From Oribacterium sp. KHPX15 (GTDB taxonomy: Bacteria; Bacillota; Clostridia; Lachnospirales; Lachnospiraceae), in contig NZ_FNRG01000018.1 in assembly GCF_900107835.1 (NCBI RefSeq), forward strand, positions 1 to 64,000: DNA of 64,000 nucleotides, written 5' to 3'. The translations under genes and the position numbers were made by a program. Below are positions 52,892-62,136 of the stretch, one piece after another; the stretch's first letter is position 1, and every line of letters starts with the position of its first letter. The notes beneath the pieces were generated by a model. It saw only the letters and a list, made by a program, of their open reading frames with translations, had not been told where the DNA came from and did not search any database.

Positions 52892-54625
52892 TTATTTCTC
52901 ATTCGGCATCTTCCATGCGTGATGATTGGTGTGAAGAAGGTGATGAGACTTTTCGGAAAGCGGCTTTCCGAAGTAATCCTCATAAATCTTTGTTATGGAT
53001 GGATTCTCATGTGAGAATCTGAGCTCCATACCGGCATCCTGTGAGTAAAGAACCGGTGCTCTTTCGGGAGCCATCTCTACTCCGTCATGGATAGGCTGTC
53101 CACCGCCGCCTACGCAGCCTCCGGGACATGCCATGACCTCAACGAAGTCATAGTGTACACGGCCCTGCTTGAGGTAGGTAAGAAGCTTGTTTGCATTACC
53201 GAGACCATTGGTAACGGCAACACGAAGAGTCTTTCCTGCAAGATCGAACTCAGCTTCCTTCCAGCCGTCCATACCACGTACTGCCTTAAAGGCATCAGGG
53301 TCAGGATTCTTTCCTGTTACAAGGAAGTAGGCACTTCTTAATGCTGCCTCCATAACACCGCCGGTTGCACCGAAGATATTGCCGGCACCGGATCCGATGC
53401 CAAGTGGCATATCAAGCTCTTCCTCAGGAAGCTCCTTAACGATGATCTGATCGGATCTTATGAGTCGGTTAACCTCACGGGTTGTAAGTGAGCAGTCAAC
53501 CTCAGGATTTCCATGATCATCCACCATATTGGGATAAGCGCACTCTGCCTTCTTTGCAACACAAGGCATGATGGAAACGCAGAAGATATCCTTGGGATCC
53601 ACCTTGAGAAGCTCTGCATAGTAGCTCTTTGTAACAGCACCAAACATCTGCTGAGGTGACTTTGCGGTTGAAAGATTGTCAACAAACTCAGGATAATGAG
53701 CCTTGACATATCTTACCCAGCCCGGACAGCAGGAGGTGAACATCGGGAACTTGTGGTTCTCGGGATTCTTCAGCTTCTCAAGGAACTCTGAGCCCTCCTC
53801 CATAATGGTAAGGTCTGCTGTAAAGTTTGTATCAAATACATAATCTGCACCTGCTCTTCTTAAAGCTGCCGCAAGACGCTTTACCGTAGCAAATTCAGGA
53901 TCAAGTCCGAAAGGCTCGCCCCAGGCAGTTCTTATGGAAGGTGCGATCTGGAATACAGTGATCTTGGAAGGATCCTCAAGAGCATCCAGAACACGATCCA
54001 CATCATCACGCTCACGGAGAGCGCCAACAGGACAGTGAGTTATACATTGTCCGCAAAGTGCACACTGGGAATCTTCAAGAGCGTAAACTCCGGTAACATC
54101 CACCGTTACACGGGAACCGGTATTAACCACATCCCATATATTGCTGTTCTGAATCTTGTCACATACCTGGATACAGCGCATGCACTGGATACACTTATCG
54201 TAATCTCTGATAAGAGGGAATCTGACATTACCCTTGTTTTCAGGAATCTGTTTCTTATAAGGAAGGCTGTGGATATTGAGATCATTAGCCACCTTCTGAA
54301 GAGTACAGTTTCCGCTTCGTACACAGACCGCACAGTTGGTGTTGTGCTGGGAAAGGATCAGCTTAACATTGGTCTTTCTTGCAGCTCTGGCCTTCTTTGA
54401 GTTGGTATAGATAACCATTCCCTCGGCCACAGTATTGTTGCAGGCTGTAAAGAGCCTTTCATATCCCTCAACCTCAACCACACAGACACGGCAGGCACCG
54501 ATCTCGTTGAGTTCCTTCATATAGCAAAGGGTTGGGATGTGTACTCCCGCCTTGGAAGCAGCATCCAATATAGTTGTCTTCTCGGGAACCTGAAGGGAGA
54601 TTCCGTCTATCGTAACGTTTACCAT
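52892..54625 (-). CDS. hydA: [FeFe] hydrogenase catalytic subunit
   Basis: 577 aa. From the N-terminus: a 2Fe-2S ferredoxin-like domain (1-78; GACRVCVVEVEG), a His-Cys 4Fe-4S domain (CAVCVRSGNCTLQ), two 4Fe-4S clusters (KCIQCMRCIQVCD; QCALCGQCITHCPVGALRER) and the H-cluster domain with TSCCPGWVRY, SIMPCVAKKAECA and MACPGGCVGGGGQP. It ends with a small-subunit-like tail (YEDYFGKPLSEKSHHLLHT). It makes or uses H2 in the cytoplasm. Its start overlaps the last seven bases of the GltD-like gene, so the products probably form one complex with pyridine nucleotide as electron partner. GGAGG lies 11 bases upstream. Confidence 0.96.
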   Translation of the reverse strand: MVNVTIDGISLQVPEKTTILDAASKAGVHIPTLCYMKELNEIGACRVCVVEVEGYERLFTACNNTVAEGMVIYTNSKKARAARKTNVKLILSQHNTNCAVCVRSGNCTLQKVANDLNIHSLPYKKQIPENKGNVRFPLIRDYDKCIQCMRCIQVCDKIQNSNIWDVVNTGSRVTVDVTGVYALEDSQCALCGQCITHCPVGALRERDDVDRVLDALEDPSKITVFQIAPSIRTAWGEPFGLDPEFATVKRLAAALRRAGADYVFDTNFTADLTIMEEGSEFLEKLKNPENHKFPMFTSCCPGWVRYVKAHYPEFVDNLSTAKSPQQMFGAVTKSYYAELLKVDPKDIFCVSIMPCVAKKAECAYPNMVDDHGNPEVDCSLTTREVNRLIRSDQIIVKELPEEELDMPLGIGSGAGNIFGATGGVMEAALRSAYFLVTGKNPDPDAFKAVRGMDGWKEAEFDLAGKTLRVAVTNGLGNANKLLTYLKQGRVHYDFVEVMACPGGCVGGGGQPIHDGVEMAPERAPVLYSQDAGMELRFSHENPSITKIYEDYFGKPLSEKSHHLLHTNHHAWKMPNEK

Positions 54626-56451
54626 TTTGCTTCTCTGCCTCCTTTAAAGATTCCATAACCAAAGTGATCGCAATGCAGACATCTTCCGGACTCCTGGCAT
54701 GCCTCTTCGTCGGACATACCGCACTCCATGATCTTGAAATCGTGCTTTCTTTCTTCCGGAGAACGCTCCATCATATTTACTCTTCCGCATGGCTTATGAT
54801 CATCAAAGCGGACAGGAGGAAGCTCTATATCTGACTTTATCTCATGGAAATATCCGAGATATTCGTCAATGTTTGCGGCCGCAACCTTTCCTGCTGCGAT
54901 GGCACGGATTACGGTTGCAGGACCTGTAACGCAGTCACCACCCGCAAAGATTCCGTCCTTGTCACGGATATCGCTGGTGTCAAATGCCTGAATCTGTCCA
55001 CGCTCTACAGGAATTCCGTACTCACCGAACTTACGTGAATCGATACCCTGACCGATAGCCACAAGGACTCTGTCACACGGGATTCTGAGCTCTTCTGTAT
55101 CAGCTGCCACCGGCTTCGGTCTTCCGCCGCTGATTGGACCTACGATCTGAGGCTGTACCCAGATAGCAGCAACGCTTCCGTCATCTTTCTTCTCGATACG
55201 TAACGGAGCATGAAGCTCTACAACCTCGCATCCGTCAGCAATGGCACCCTCAACCTCTTCGGGAAGGGCAGTCATATCAATCTTTCTTCTTCTGTAAAGG
55301 ATCTTTACAGACTTTGCATTACATCTGATGGCAGAGCGCGCAACGTCCATGGCAACATTACCGCCACCTACCACAACTATATCCATTCCTGTGAAATCAG
55401 GATAATCGTCATCACCGATGGCTCTCAGCATTTCAACTGCAGAGATAACGCCCTCTGCATCTTCGCCTTCGATTCCGATCTTCTTGTCTGTGTGAGCACC
55501 GATGGCAACAAACATTGCATCGTACTTCTCACGGAGATCTGCGATGGAGATGTCCTTGCCAATGCTTACATCAGTCTTCAGCTTGAAGCCGCTCTTCATG
55601 ATGCACTCGATCTCGGCATCCAGGGCTTCTCTCGGAAGACGGTATGCAGGGATGCCGTATCTAAGCATTCCTCCTGCCTTCTTTCTCTGCTCATAAACCT
55701 CTACCTCATGTCCCATAAGAGAGAGATAGTAAGCTGCACTGAGACCTGCGGGACCACCACCGATAACTGCAACCTTCTTACCTGTTGCCGGCTGCTTCTC
55801 GCCGATCCTGAACTCATCCTCATGCTCAACCGCATATTTCTTAAGTCCGCGGATATTGATAGGATCGTCAACCATGGTTCTTCTGCAGCGTACCTCACAA
55901 GGATGCTCGCAGATCATGCCGCAGACTGCGGGAAGCGGATTGTCCTTTCTGATAAGGGCAACCGCGTCATTGTAACGGCCTTCATGTATAAGTGAAATGT
56001 ATCCCGGAATATCCACATGTGCAGGGCACTGGGCAACGCAGGGTACAGGCTGATCCTGATGTCCCGAACATCTTCCGTGCAGTACATGCTCTTCGTAATC
56101 TCCGCGGAAACCTCTGATACCCTTCAGTACCATACGTGCAGCCTCTGAACCTATGGCACAGTCCGCAGAATAGTATATGCTCTGGGCGGTTTCCTCGATA
56201 ACTGACAATGTCTCCATGGTGGCAGTTCCGTCAAGCACTGAATCTATCAGCACTTCCAGCTGTCCCAGTCCCACTCTGCAGGGTACGCATTTACCGCAGG
56301 ACTGAGCGTGACAAAGGTGCAAAAATGAAGCGGCAAGATCAACCGGACAAAGTCCGGGCTGGCTTGCCGTGATTCTTCTTTCCAGATCCTTGTACAGACC
56401 CTCCACCGTCTTCTGCGCATTGTTTTGAGTTACAATGCTCAATCTACTCAT
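54619..56451 (-). CDS. NuoF C-terminal / GltD-like NAD(P)-linked flavoprotein, hydrogenase partner
   Basis: 610 aa. Residues about 1-115 match the C-terminal Fe-S part of NuoF (QSCGKCVPCRVGLGQLEVLI). Then comes a GltD-type module: 4Fe-4S ligands in CVAQCPAHVDIPGYI and CGMICEHPCEVRCRR, an FAD site (VIGGGPAGLSAAYYLSLMG, near residue 228), an NAD(P) site (VVVGGGNVAMDVARSAI) and GIFAGGDCVTGPATVI for FAD. A C-terminal CLHC motif ends the protein. The FMN-binding NuoF domain is missing. It would pass electrons between NAD(P)H and the Fe-S chain of HydA. A perfect AAGGAGGT precedes the ATG. A structured leader of about 100 bases lies upstream. Confidence 0.88.
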   Translation of the reverse strand: MSRLSIVTQNNAQKTVEGLYKDLERRITASQPGLCPVDLAASFLHLCHAQSCGKCVPCRVGLGQLEVLIDSVLDGTATMETLSVIEETAQSIYYSADCAIGSEAARMVLKGIRGFRGDYEEHVLHGRCSGHQDQPVPCVAQCPAHVDIPGYISLIHEGRYNDAVALIRKDNPLPAVCGMICEHPCEVRCRRTMVDDPINIRGLKKYAVEHEDEFRIGEKQPATGKKVAVIGGGPAGLSAAYYLSLMGHEVEVYEQRKKAGGMLRYGIPAYRLPREALDAEIECIMKSGFKLKTDVSIGKDISIADLREKYDAMFVAIGAHTDKKIGIEGEDAEGVISAVEMLRAIGDDDYPDFTGMDIVVVGGGNVAMDVARSAIRCNAKSVKILYRRRKIDMTALPEEVEGAIADGCEVVELHAPLRIEKKDDGSVAAIWVQPQIVGPISGGRPKPVAADTEELRIPCDRVLVAIGQGIDSRKFGEYGIPVERGQIQAFDTSDIRDKDGIFAGGDCVTGPATVIRAIAAGKVAAANIDEYLGYFHEIKSDIELPPVRFDDHKPCGRVNMMERSPEERKHDFKIMECGMSDEEACQESGRCLHCDHFGYGIFKGGREAKW

Positions 56452-56470
56452 GGTGTTTACCTCCTTACTT

Positions 56471-56562
56471 GGGAATGTCAGCCTGAAAAAATCTGCTTTC
56501 CGAAAGGCCGACTCTGCATGTCAGGTTTCCTCACGGGATTTCGACCCGGTATGCTCTTTCCC
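56471..56562 (-). promoter_or_regulatory. Candidate structured 5' leader of the hydrogenase operon
   Basis: On the minus strand GGGAA (56558-56562) can pair with UUCCC (56471-56475). Inside are a CGGG/CCCG hairpin (56545-56548 with 56534-56537) and a stem CCUGA/UCAGG (56521-56525 with 56482-56486) enclosing CUUUCGGAAAG (56496-56106 region, at 56496-56506). The leader ends about 20 bases before the start. An AT-rich region with TTTACA and TAATTA boxes near 56610-56640 is a plausible promoter. I do not recognise a known riboswitch class. Confidence 0.4.
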
Positions 56563-56759
56563 TACTCATTTAAGTTAGTCATAACTTACTGTTATTTTTA
56601 GCGTTCTAGATATAATTAAAGCAAATTAAATCATTTTTGTAAACTTTGACAAGTAAAAAAAACATATATGGATTCTTAATGTGCAAAATAGATAAATTTT
56701 ATGAAAGAACCATCTGGTTATCCACCGGAAATATCAGGAATACGTCTGATAAATCTCGA

Positions 56760-56885
56760 TGTTTGACTCACCAAGAGATATTTGGAATCAGAGTCAGCCA
56801 TAATATGACCATGGATTGACCCAATTAATGCAATATTGAATTTGAAGTCATACGACCATGTTATGGTTATTGATATAGACCGATA
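56760..56885. repeat. Possible decayed 54-bp-type repeat region
   Basis: TTTGACTCACC, CAGAGTCAGCC, ATTGACCCAATT and GAAGTCATACG occur at roughly 28-30-base spacing, like the array at 17.64 kb but degenerate. The rest of 56640-57163 shows no gene. Confidence 0.4.
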
Positions 56886-57163
56886 CTATTACCAACGATA
56901 AAATCTTAGTATTTTCCCAAAACCAAGCGATGTAGTAGGATTATGGCATCAGGAAAATCCAAGGTGAAAGCGAGGTAACGGTAATGAAGAGAAGGAATAA
57001 TTCAGTTCAAAACCAAAAGCTGTGTATGCGAATGTGTTGATTTTAATAAATGTAAGACCGAAGACAAAAAAACAAACATTTAGAAAAAAGAGCCAATTAG
57101 ATCTGCATCTGTATGTCAGAGATAAATGGCGAAAAACATGCATTTATAGAGGAGATCAATACC

Positions 57164-58444
57164 ATGAGCGAATACAGATTTGAAACATTACAGTTACACG
57201 TTGGACAGGAGCAGCCGGATCCGGCAACAGATGCCAGAGCGGTTCCCATTTACCAGACCACTTCCTATGTGTTCCGAAACAGCAAGCACGCAGCCGACAG
57301 ATTTGGACTTGCGGATGCCGGCAATATCTACGGAAGACTCACCAACTCCACACAGGATGTTCTCGAAAAGAGACTTGCTGCACTTGAGGGAGGAAGTGCT
57401 GCACTGGCGGTGGCCTCAGGCGCTGCAGCCATAACCTACACTATCGAAGCATTGGCAGCAAACGGTGGACATATAGTGGCACAGAAGACCATCTACGGTG
57501 GAAGCTACAACCTTCTGGCTCACACACTTCCACAGTACGGCGTTGAGGCAACCTTCGTGGACGCACACAATCTTTCAGAGGTGGAGGGCGCCATAAAGGA
57601 TAACACAAGAGCCATCTACCTTGAGACGCTCGGCAATCCAAACAGCGACATCCCGGACATCGATGCCATCGCAGAAATCGCACACAAGCACGGACTTCCG
57701 GTCGTTGTGGATAATACTTTCGGCACGCCATATCTCATCCGTCCTTTCGAGCACGGCGCCGATATCGTAGTACACTCCGCAACAAAGTTTATCGGAGGCC
57801 ACGGAACAACACTTGGTGGTGTTATCATTGAGTCAGGAAAGTTCGACTACAAGGCAAGCGGAAAGTTCCCGAACATCACAGCTCCCAACCCGAGCTATCA
57901 TGGAGTATCCTTCTATGATGTGGTAGGACCTGCAGCCTTCGTAACTTACATCCGTGCCATCCTCCTGAGAGACACGGGAGCAACCATTTCGCCTTTCAAT
58001 GCTTTCCTTCTTCTTCAGGGAGTGGAGACATTGTCACTTCGTCTCGACAGACATGCAGAGAATACAAAGAAGGTGGTTGAGTTCCTCTCAAAGCATCCGA
58101 AGGTTGAGAATGTAAACCATCCGTCTCTTCCGGATCATCCGGATCATGAGCTCTACAAGAGATATTTCCCGAACGGCGGCGGATCCATCTTCACCTTCAA
58201 TATCAAGGGCGGTCAGGAAGAAGCCTGGAAGTTCATCGATAACCTTCAGATCTTCTCACTTCTTGCCAATGTTGCCGACGTAAAGAGTCTGGTTATCCAT
58301 CCGGCTTCCACAACCCATTCACAGCTTTCAGAGGAAGAGCTGCTGGATCAGGGCATCAAGCCTAACACCATCAGACTTTCCATAGGAACAGAGCATATCG
58401 ATGACATCATTGCAGATCTGGAAAAGGGATTTGCTGCGATATAG
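57164..58444 (+). CDS. metY: O-acetylhomoserine sulfhydrylase (PLP-dependent)
   Basis: 426 aa. It makes homocysteine from O-acetylhomoserine and sulfide. [20 protein letters not shown] and [11 protein letters not shown] open the family; [20 protein letters not shown] and [10 protein letters not shown] are conserved; [13 protein letters not shown] contains the PLP-binding Lys (near residue 206). The length fits the long MetY group (about 425), as opposed to cystathionine synthase (about 380). GAGGAG lies nine bases before the ATG at 57164; a start 17 codons upstream lacks one. A strong terminator follows. It converges with a LysR gene; sulfur and Fe-S genes follow downstream. Confidence 0.94.
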   Translation: MSEYRFETLQLHVGQEQPDPATDARAVPIYQTTSYVFRNSKHAADRFGLADAGNIYGRLTNSTQDVLEKRLAALEGGSAALAVASGAAAITYTIEALAANGGHIVAQKTIYGGSYNLLAHTLPQYGVEATFVDAHNLSEVEGAIKDNTRAIYLETLGNPNSDIPDIDAIAEIAHKHGLPVVVDNTFGTPYLIRPFEHGADIVVHSATKFIGGHGTTLGGVIIESGKFDYKASGKFPNITAPNPSYHGVSFYDVVGPAAFVTYIRAILLRDTGATISPFNAFLLLQGVETLSLRLDRHAENTKKVVEFLSKHPKVENVNHPSLPDHPDHELYKRYFPNGGGSIFTFNIKGGQEEAWKFIDNLQIFSLLANVADVKSLVIHPASTTHSQLSEEELLDQGIKPNTIRLSIGTEHIDDIIADLEKGFAAI

Positions 58445-58451
58445 CCAGAAC

Positions 58452-58479
58452 ACCCACCCGCATAGCGGGTGGGTTTATT
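58452..58479 (+). terminator. Intrinsic terminator after metY
   Basis: ACCCACCCGC (58452-58461) pairs perfectly with GCGGGTGGGT (58465-58474) around a three-base loop, followed by TTATT. Confidence 0.9.
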
Positions 58480-58489
58480 GTCACACACT

Positions 58490-58800
58490 TGACCGCGAAT
58501 CTATTATCTCGAAATTGAATCAATGTTCTCAGAGTACATGCATGACTCAACTTATTGTAATGTCCATAGTGAGTCAAGTATCGTACATTGTTTCTTTGAC
58601 CACAATTCTCATATTCTAAAATTGAGTCAATAATATGGATGTAATTCCTTGACTCCAATTACAATATTAAATTGATATGAGTCAATTCCTGGGCTGTCAT
58701 TATTTGACCACAAATCCTGCAAAATGAGATATGAATCAACTCCCAGACTTATCAATGTTGACTTCAATTACAGTTATCTTCCGATGAGTCAAACATAAAG
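58490..58800. repeat. Degenerate 54-bp-type array (TTGACTCA/TGAGTCAA)
   Basis: About ten half-sites alternate at roughly 25-30 bases: TTGACC, TGAATCAA, TGACTCAA, TGAGTCAA, TTTGACCA, TGAGTCAA, TTGACTCC, TGAGTCAA, TTGACCA, TGAATCAA, TTGACT and TGAGTCAA. Spacers differ between units, unlike at 17.64 kb. It fills the convergent space between metY and the LysR gene; nothing else is seen there. Confidence 0.7.
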
Positions 58801-58854
58801 TTTTATCAGAGTGTTTTGAGAAATGTTCTTAGAGAGATAACACGGTGGGATTTC

Positions 58855-59760
58855 TCAAAGTTCCTTGTACTTCATCAATTCCTCAATATAAGCCTTGCCA
58901 TACACCGACATAACGCTGCCTTTTCTCACGATGTATCCGATGACCAGCGGATCCTCTTCCTTGAGCTTTATGGAAACCATACCTCGCAAAACTGCATCAT
59001 CCTCCGAGAGCATTCCGCATCCCACAGAGTAGCCCTGGAGTCTCTCTATGATTTCCATGGTGGTGGCCCTGTCGTCGGACTTTATCATCTTCTTAAAGTC
59101 ATAATCCGCCATGGCTTCTTCCGTCAGATAAAAGTTACTGTCGTCACTCTGATCAAAGGAAACGCAGGGGTAGTCGGAAAGCTCCTCCAGGGAGATTTCC
59201 TTTCTTCCCGCAAACTTGTGGTTTTCCCAGACATAAGCATATGTTTCTCTCTGCATGAGCGGCGTAAATTCAAGGTTGTATTCCTTGAACAGCTTCTTTA
59301 TGATACTTTCATTGGAACCGGAAAAAGATATGATACCAATCTCGCTTTTCATTGTCCTTACATCTTCAAGTACATCCCTGGTTTTCGTCTCATGAATGGC
59401 AAAAACATATTTGTCCGGATCGAAGGCCTTTATCACATCCGTAAATGCTTTTATGGCGAAATTGTAGTGCTGGCTTGATACGGAAAACCGCTCCTTGTCG
59501 CTGTCCCTGGACAAAAATCTGTCCTCCAGTATTTCGTACTGTGCCAATGCCTTCTTCGCATAGGCAACAAACTCCCGTCCCTCATCCGTAAGAGATATAC
59601 CCTTGTTGGTTCTCTCAAATATCAGTATCCCTAGCTCTGTTTCAAGATCACCTATACTCGTGGAAAGCGCAGGCTGCGATACAAAAAGTTTCGTGGCAGC
59701 CTCCCTCATGGAGGAAGATGCTGCCGTTTCAAGCACATATCTGATCTGAGTGATGTTCAA
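58855..59760 (-). CDS. LysR family transcriptional regulator
   Basis: 301 aa from a TTG start. The helix-turn-helix is in residues 1-60 (LNITQIRYVLETAASSSM; LFVSQPALSTSIGDLETELG). The effector domain follows (HYNFAIKAFTDVIKAF; ISFSGSNESIIKKLF). The start is fixed by AGGAGG about eight bases before the TTG at 59760; an ATG 23 codons upstream would translate through a REP-like palindrome. It lies between metY and the Rrf2 gene, so control of sulfur genes, as by CysB- or CmbR-like proteins, is likely but unproven. Confidence 0.88.
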   Translation of the reverse strand: MNITQIRYVLETAASSSMREAATKLFVSQPALSTSIGDLETELGILIFERTNKGISLTDEGREFVAYAKKALAQYEILEDRFLSRDSDKERFSVSSQHYNFAIKAFTDVIKAFDPDKYVFAIHETKTRDVLEDVRTMKSEIGIISFSGSNESIIKKLFKEYNLEFTPLMQRETYAYVWENHKFAGRKEISLEELSDYPCVSFDQSDDSNFYLTEEAMADYDFKKMIKSDDRATTMEIIERLQGYSVGCGMLSEDDAVLRGMVSIKLKEEDPLVIGYIVRKGSVMSVYGKAYIEELMKYKEL

Positions 59761-59783
59761 TTTGTATACCCTCCTATACAGAC

Positions 59784-59823
59784 CATCGGGGACAGCTCTC
59801 GCGGTTGAGAACCGTCCCCGATG
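59784..59823. repeat. REP-like palindrome, copy 6
   Basis: CATCGGGGAC...GTCCCCGATG (59784-59793 with 59814-59823) encloses AGCTCTCGCGGTTGAGAACC. It sits between the Rrf2 stop and the LysR ribosome binding site, within what is probably one transcript. Confidence 0.85.
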
Positions 59824-59833
59824 TTGCATTTTT

Positions 59834-60229
59834 TCACATTAAGTCTTTTAACGTTTTCGATCCGAGATAATCCCTTATAACTCGATTCAGTCCTTCCCAG
59901 AATCCGATGGTCTTGCAGGTTGATCTTCTGTCGCATTCGGCTGCACCCTTTGCAAGACAACTCACAGGCTCAAGTTCCTTTTCGGTAAGCTCAAGTATCT
60001 CGATGATCCTGTATTCCTCAGGCTTTCTGGTCAGCCGGTAGCCGCCGCCTTTTCCCTGCAGTCCTGTAATGAGTCCGTTCTTTGTCAGAGGCGGCAAAAT
60101 CTGCTCCAGATATTTAAGAGACAGCCCCTGCCTCTCAGCCACATCCTTCATGGGCACATAACCATCCCCCTGGGTCAATGCTATGTCCAGCATAACCCTT
60201 AAAGCATAACGTCCTCTTGTCGAGATCAT
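59834..60229 (-). CDS. Rrf2 family regulator, IscR-like
   Basis: 131 aa. MISTRGRYALRVMLDIAL begins the winged helix of Rrf2 proteins; LSLKYLEQILPPLTKNGLIT and LQGKGGGYRLTRKPEEY are the recognition helix and wing. Three Cys (CLAKGAAECDRRSTC, spaced seven and five) could bind an Fe-S cluster as in IscR; CymR-type regulators lack them. The position downstream of iscS-iscU suggests feedback control of Fe-S or cysteine metabolism. GGAGGAC precedes the ATG. A palindrome TAATGT-TACGT/ACGTA-ACATTA at about 60323-60348 lies upstream and may be its operator. Confidence 0.9.
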   Translation of the reverse strand: MISTRGRYALRVMLDIALTQGDGYVPMKDVAERQGLSLKYLEQILPPLTKNGLITGLQGKGGGYRLTRKPEEYRIIEILELTEKELEPVSCLAKGAAECDRRSTCKTIGFWEGLNRVIRDYLGSKTLKDLM

Positions 60230-60452
60230 AAAAGTCCTCCGTTCCTCTTGCGATCATCAGCCCTTTGAAGTTTTACTCCACGAGGAACTGATGCCACAAA
60301 TACTAACACTTCATTTCCTGCTAATGTCTACGTACCGACGTAAACATTAACCTGCACAGGGGCAATAAAGCATCAGTCTGTTCCGGCACTTTATTCTCCT
60401 CATCTATAAACGCATGTTTTTCGCCGTTTATCTCTGACATTCAGATGCTGAT

Positions 60453-60917
60453 CTAATCTGCTCCCTGCATCTCATAGAACTCTTCCGTCTCGTCGATGTC
60501 ATTGACAGGCGGTTTAAGTCCCTCTATCTTTATACCATTTTTTTCGGCATAATCCCATAATGCAGCGTGAATTGCCTGCTCGGCAAGGAGTGAACAGTGT
60601 ACCTTAACGGGTGGAAGTCCGTCCAGCGCCTCCATAACTGCCTTGTTGGTGACTTCCAGAGCTTCCTGCACAGTCTTACCCTTAACAAGCTCTGTTGCCA
60701 TGGAACTGGTAGCAATTGCAGCACCGCAGCCGAAGGTCTTGAACTTGGCATCCCTGACCACCTGATTCTCGTCGATGTCGAGATACATTCTCATGATATC
60801 TCCGCACTTGGCATTACCCACTGTGCCCACACCTGCGGCTTCCTCTATCTCCCCCACATTTCTCGGATTTGAGAAATGATCCATTACCTTTTTGCTGTAT
60901 TCTGTTACCTGGCTCAT
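60453..60917 (-). CDS. iscU: Fe-S cluster assembly scaffold, IscU/NifU N-terminal type
   Basis: 154 aa. Three cluster-binding Cys are in GNAKCGDIMRM (with the Asp that labilises the cluster), FKTFGCGAAIATSSM and VKVHCSLLAEQAIHAAL. The last 20 residues extend past the usual IscU length with an acidic tail (DETEEFYEMQGAD). It receives sulfur from the cysteine desulfurase encoded immediately upstream, with which it overlaps by four bases (ATGA). GGAGGCC lies upstream. The iscS-iscU pair is the minimal clostridial ISC system. Confidence 0.95.
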   Translation of the reverse strand: MSQVTEYSKKVMDHFSNPRNVGEIEEAAGVGTVGNAKCGDIMRMYLDIDENQVVRDAKFKTFGCGAAIATSSMATELVKGKTVQEALEVTNKAVMEALDGLPPVKVHCSLLAEQAIHAALWDYAEKNGIKIEGLKPPVNDIDETEEFYEMQGAD

Positions 60918-62107
60918 GCGCTGGCCTCCTTATTTTTCTTTACAAAATCTTCGTACAGTGGTGACATCATTCTGAGTCTGCCCACTATCTGCTTTAAGCT
61001 TTCAACAACGTAGTCGATATCTTCCTCGGTGGTGTCCTTTGATAATGTTAATCTCAGGGAACCGTGTGCTATCTCGTGAGGAAGACCGATGGCCAGAAGC
61101 ACGTGAGACGGATCCAGGCTTCCGGAAGTACATGCGGAACCCGAGGAGGCACAGATGCCCTTCTGGTCAAGCATGATAAGAAGTGACTCTCCCTCGATGA
61201 ATCTGAAACAGAAATTTACGTTGTTGGACAGTCTGTTTGTGAGATCTCCGTTTACACGGGTGTATGGAATCTCGGCTGTCACCCCTGCGATCAGCTTGTC
61301 CCTAAGCCTGCTCTCGTAAGCACGGGTCTCTTCCATATCTCTTACAGCAATCTCTGTCGCCTTTGCAAAGCCGATAATGCCGGCGGCATTGGTTGTACCC
61401 GCACGCTTTCCTGATTCCTGTGCTCCGCCGTGGATCAGGTTTGTGATCTTCACACCTTTTCTTATATAAAGAAGACCGATGCCCTTAGGGCCATTTATCT
61501 TGTGGCCGCTTGCGGACATAAGGTCAATGTTCATTTCATTAACATCTATGGGAAGATGTCCGAAGGCCTGAACCGCATCTGTATGGAAATAGATGCCGTG
61601 TTCATGTGCAATTCTTCCGATTTCCTTTATGGGTTCAACAGTACCGATCTCATTATTTGCGAACATCACGGAAATGAGGATGGTTGTGGGTCTGATGGCC
61701 TTCCTGAGGTCTTCGACATTAACAAGACCCTTATCATCAACAGGGAGATAGGTGATCTCGAAGCCCCTCTTCTCCAGGAATTCGCAGGTATGAAGAACCG
61801 CATGATGCTCGATCTGTGTGGTGATAATGTGGTTGCCCTTTTCACGGAGAGCATCCGCAACACCCTTTATGGCCCAGTTATCCGACTCGCTGCCGCCTCC
61901 GGTAAAATATATCTCCTTCTCGCTTGCACCTATGGTTTTTCCGATAGAGGCTCTCGCTTCAGCCACCTTCTCGGCGATCTTTCCGGAAAACTCATAGGCA
62001 CTTGAAGGATTTCCAAACTGCTCACAAAAATACGGCTCCATGGCGTCAAACACTTCCTGAGTGACCCGTGTAGTCGCAGCATTATCCATATAAATATATT
62101 TAGACAT
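60914..62107 (-). CDS. iscS: Cysteine desulfurase
   Basis: 397 aa. It takes sulfur from cysteine for Fe-S clusters and tRNA thiolation. MSKYIYMDNAATTRVTQEVF starts the PLP fold; TGGGSESDNWAIKGV, TDAVQAFGHLPIDV and SASGHKINGPKGIGLLYI (PLP-binding Lys, near residue 200) follow; ICASSGSACTSGSLDPSH holds the reactive Cys near residue 327. NifS/IscS group I, based on the short Cys loop. AGGAGAAAGG lies upstream. A strong promoter with an overlapping dyad precedes it. Confidence 0.95.
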   Translation of the reverse strand: MSKYIYMDNAATTRVTQEVFDAMEPYFCEQFGNPSSAYEFSGKIAEKVAEARASIGKTIGASEKEIYFTGGGSESDNWAIKGVADALREKGNHIITTQIEHHAVLHTCEFLEKRGFEITYLPVDDKGLVNVEDLRKAIRPTTILISVMFANNEIGTVEPIKEIGRIAHEHGIYFHTDAVQAFGHLPIDVNEMNIDLMSASGHKINGPKGIGLLYIRKGVKITNLIHGGAQESGKRAGTTNAAGIIGFAKATEIAVRDMEETRAYESRLRDKLIAGVTAEIPYTRVNGDLTNRLSNNVNFCFRFIEGESLLIMLDQKGICASSGSACTSGSLDPSHVLLAIGLPHEIAHGSLRLTLSKDTTEEDIDYVVESLKQIVGRLRMMSPLYEDFVKKNKEASA

Positions 62108-62136
62108 AATCTGTGTTCCTTTCTCCTAGCTGTATG

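Noticed and set aside
57000-57163. SAM riboswitch or T-box before metY
   Set aside because: No SAM-I core or T-box motif can be read in the leader; it is AT-rich and unstructured by eye.
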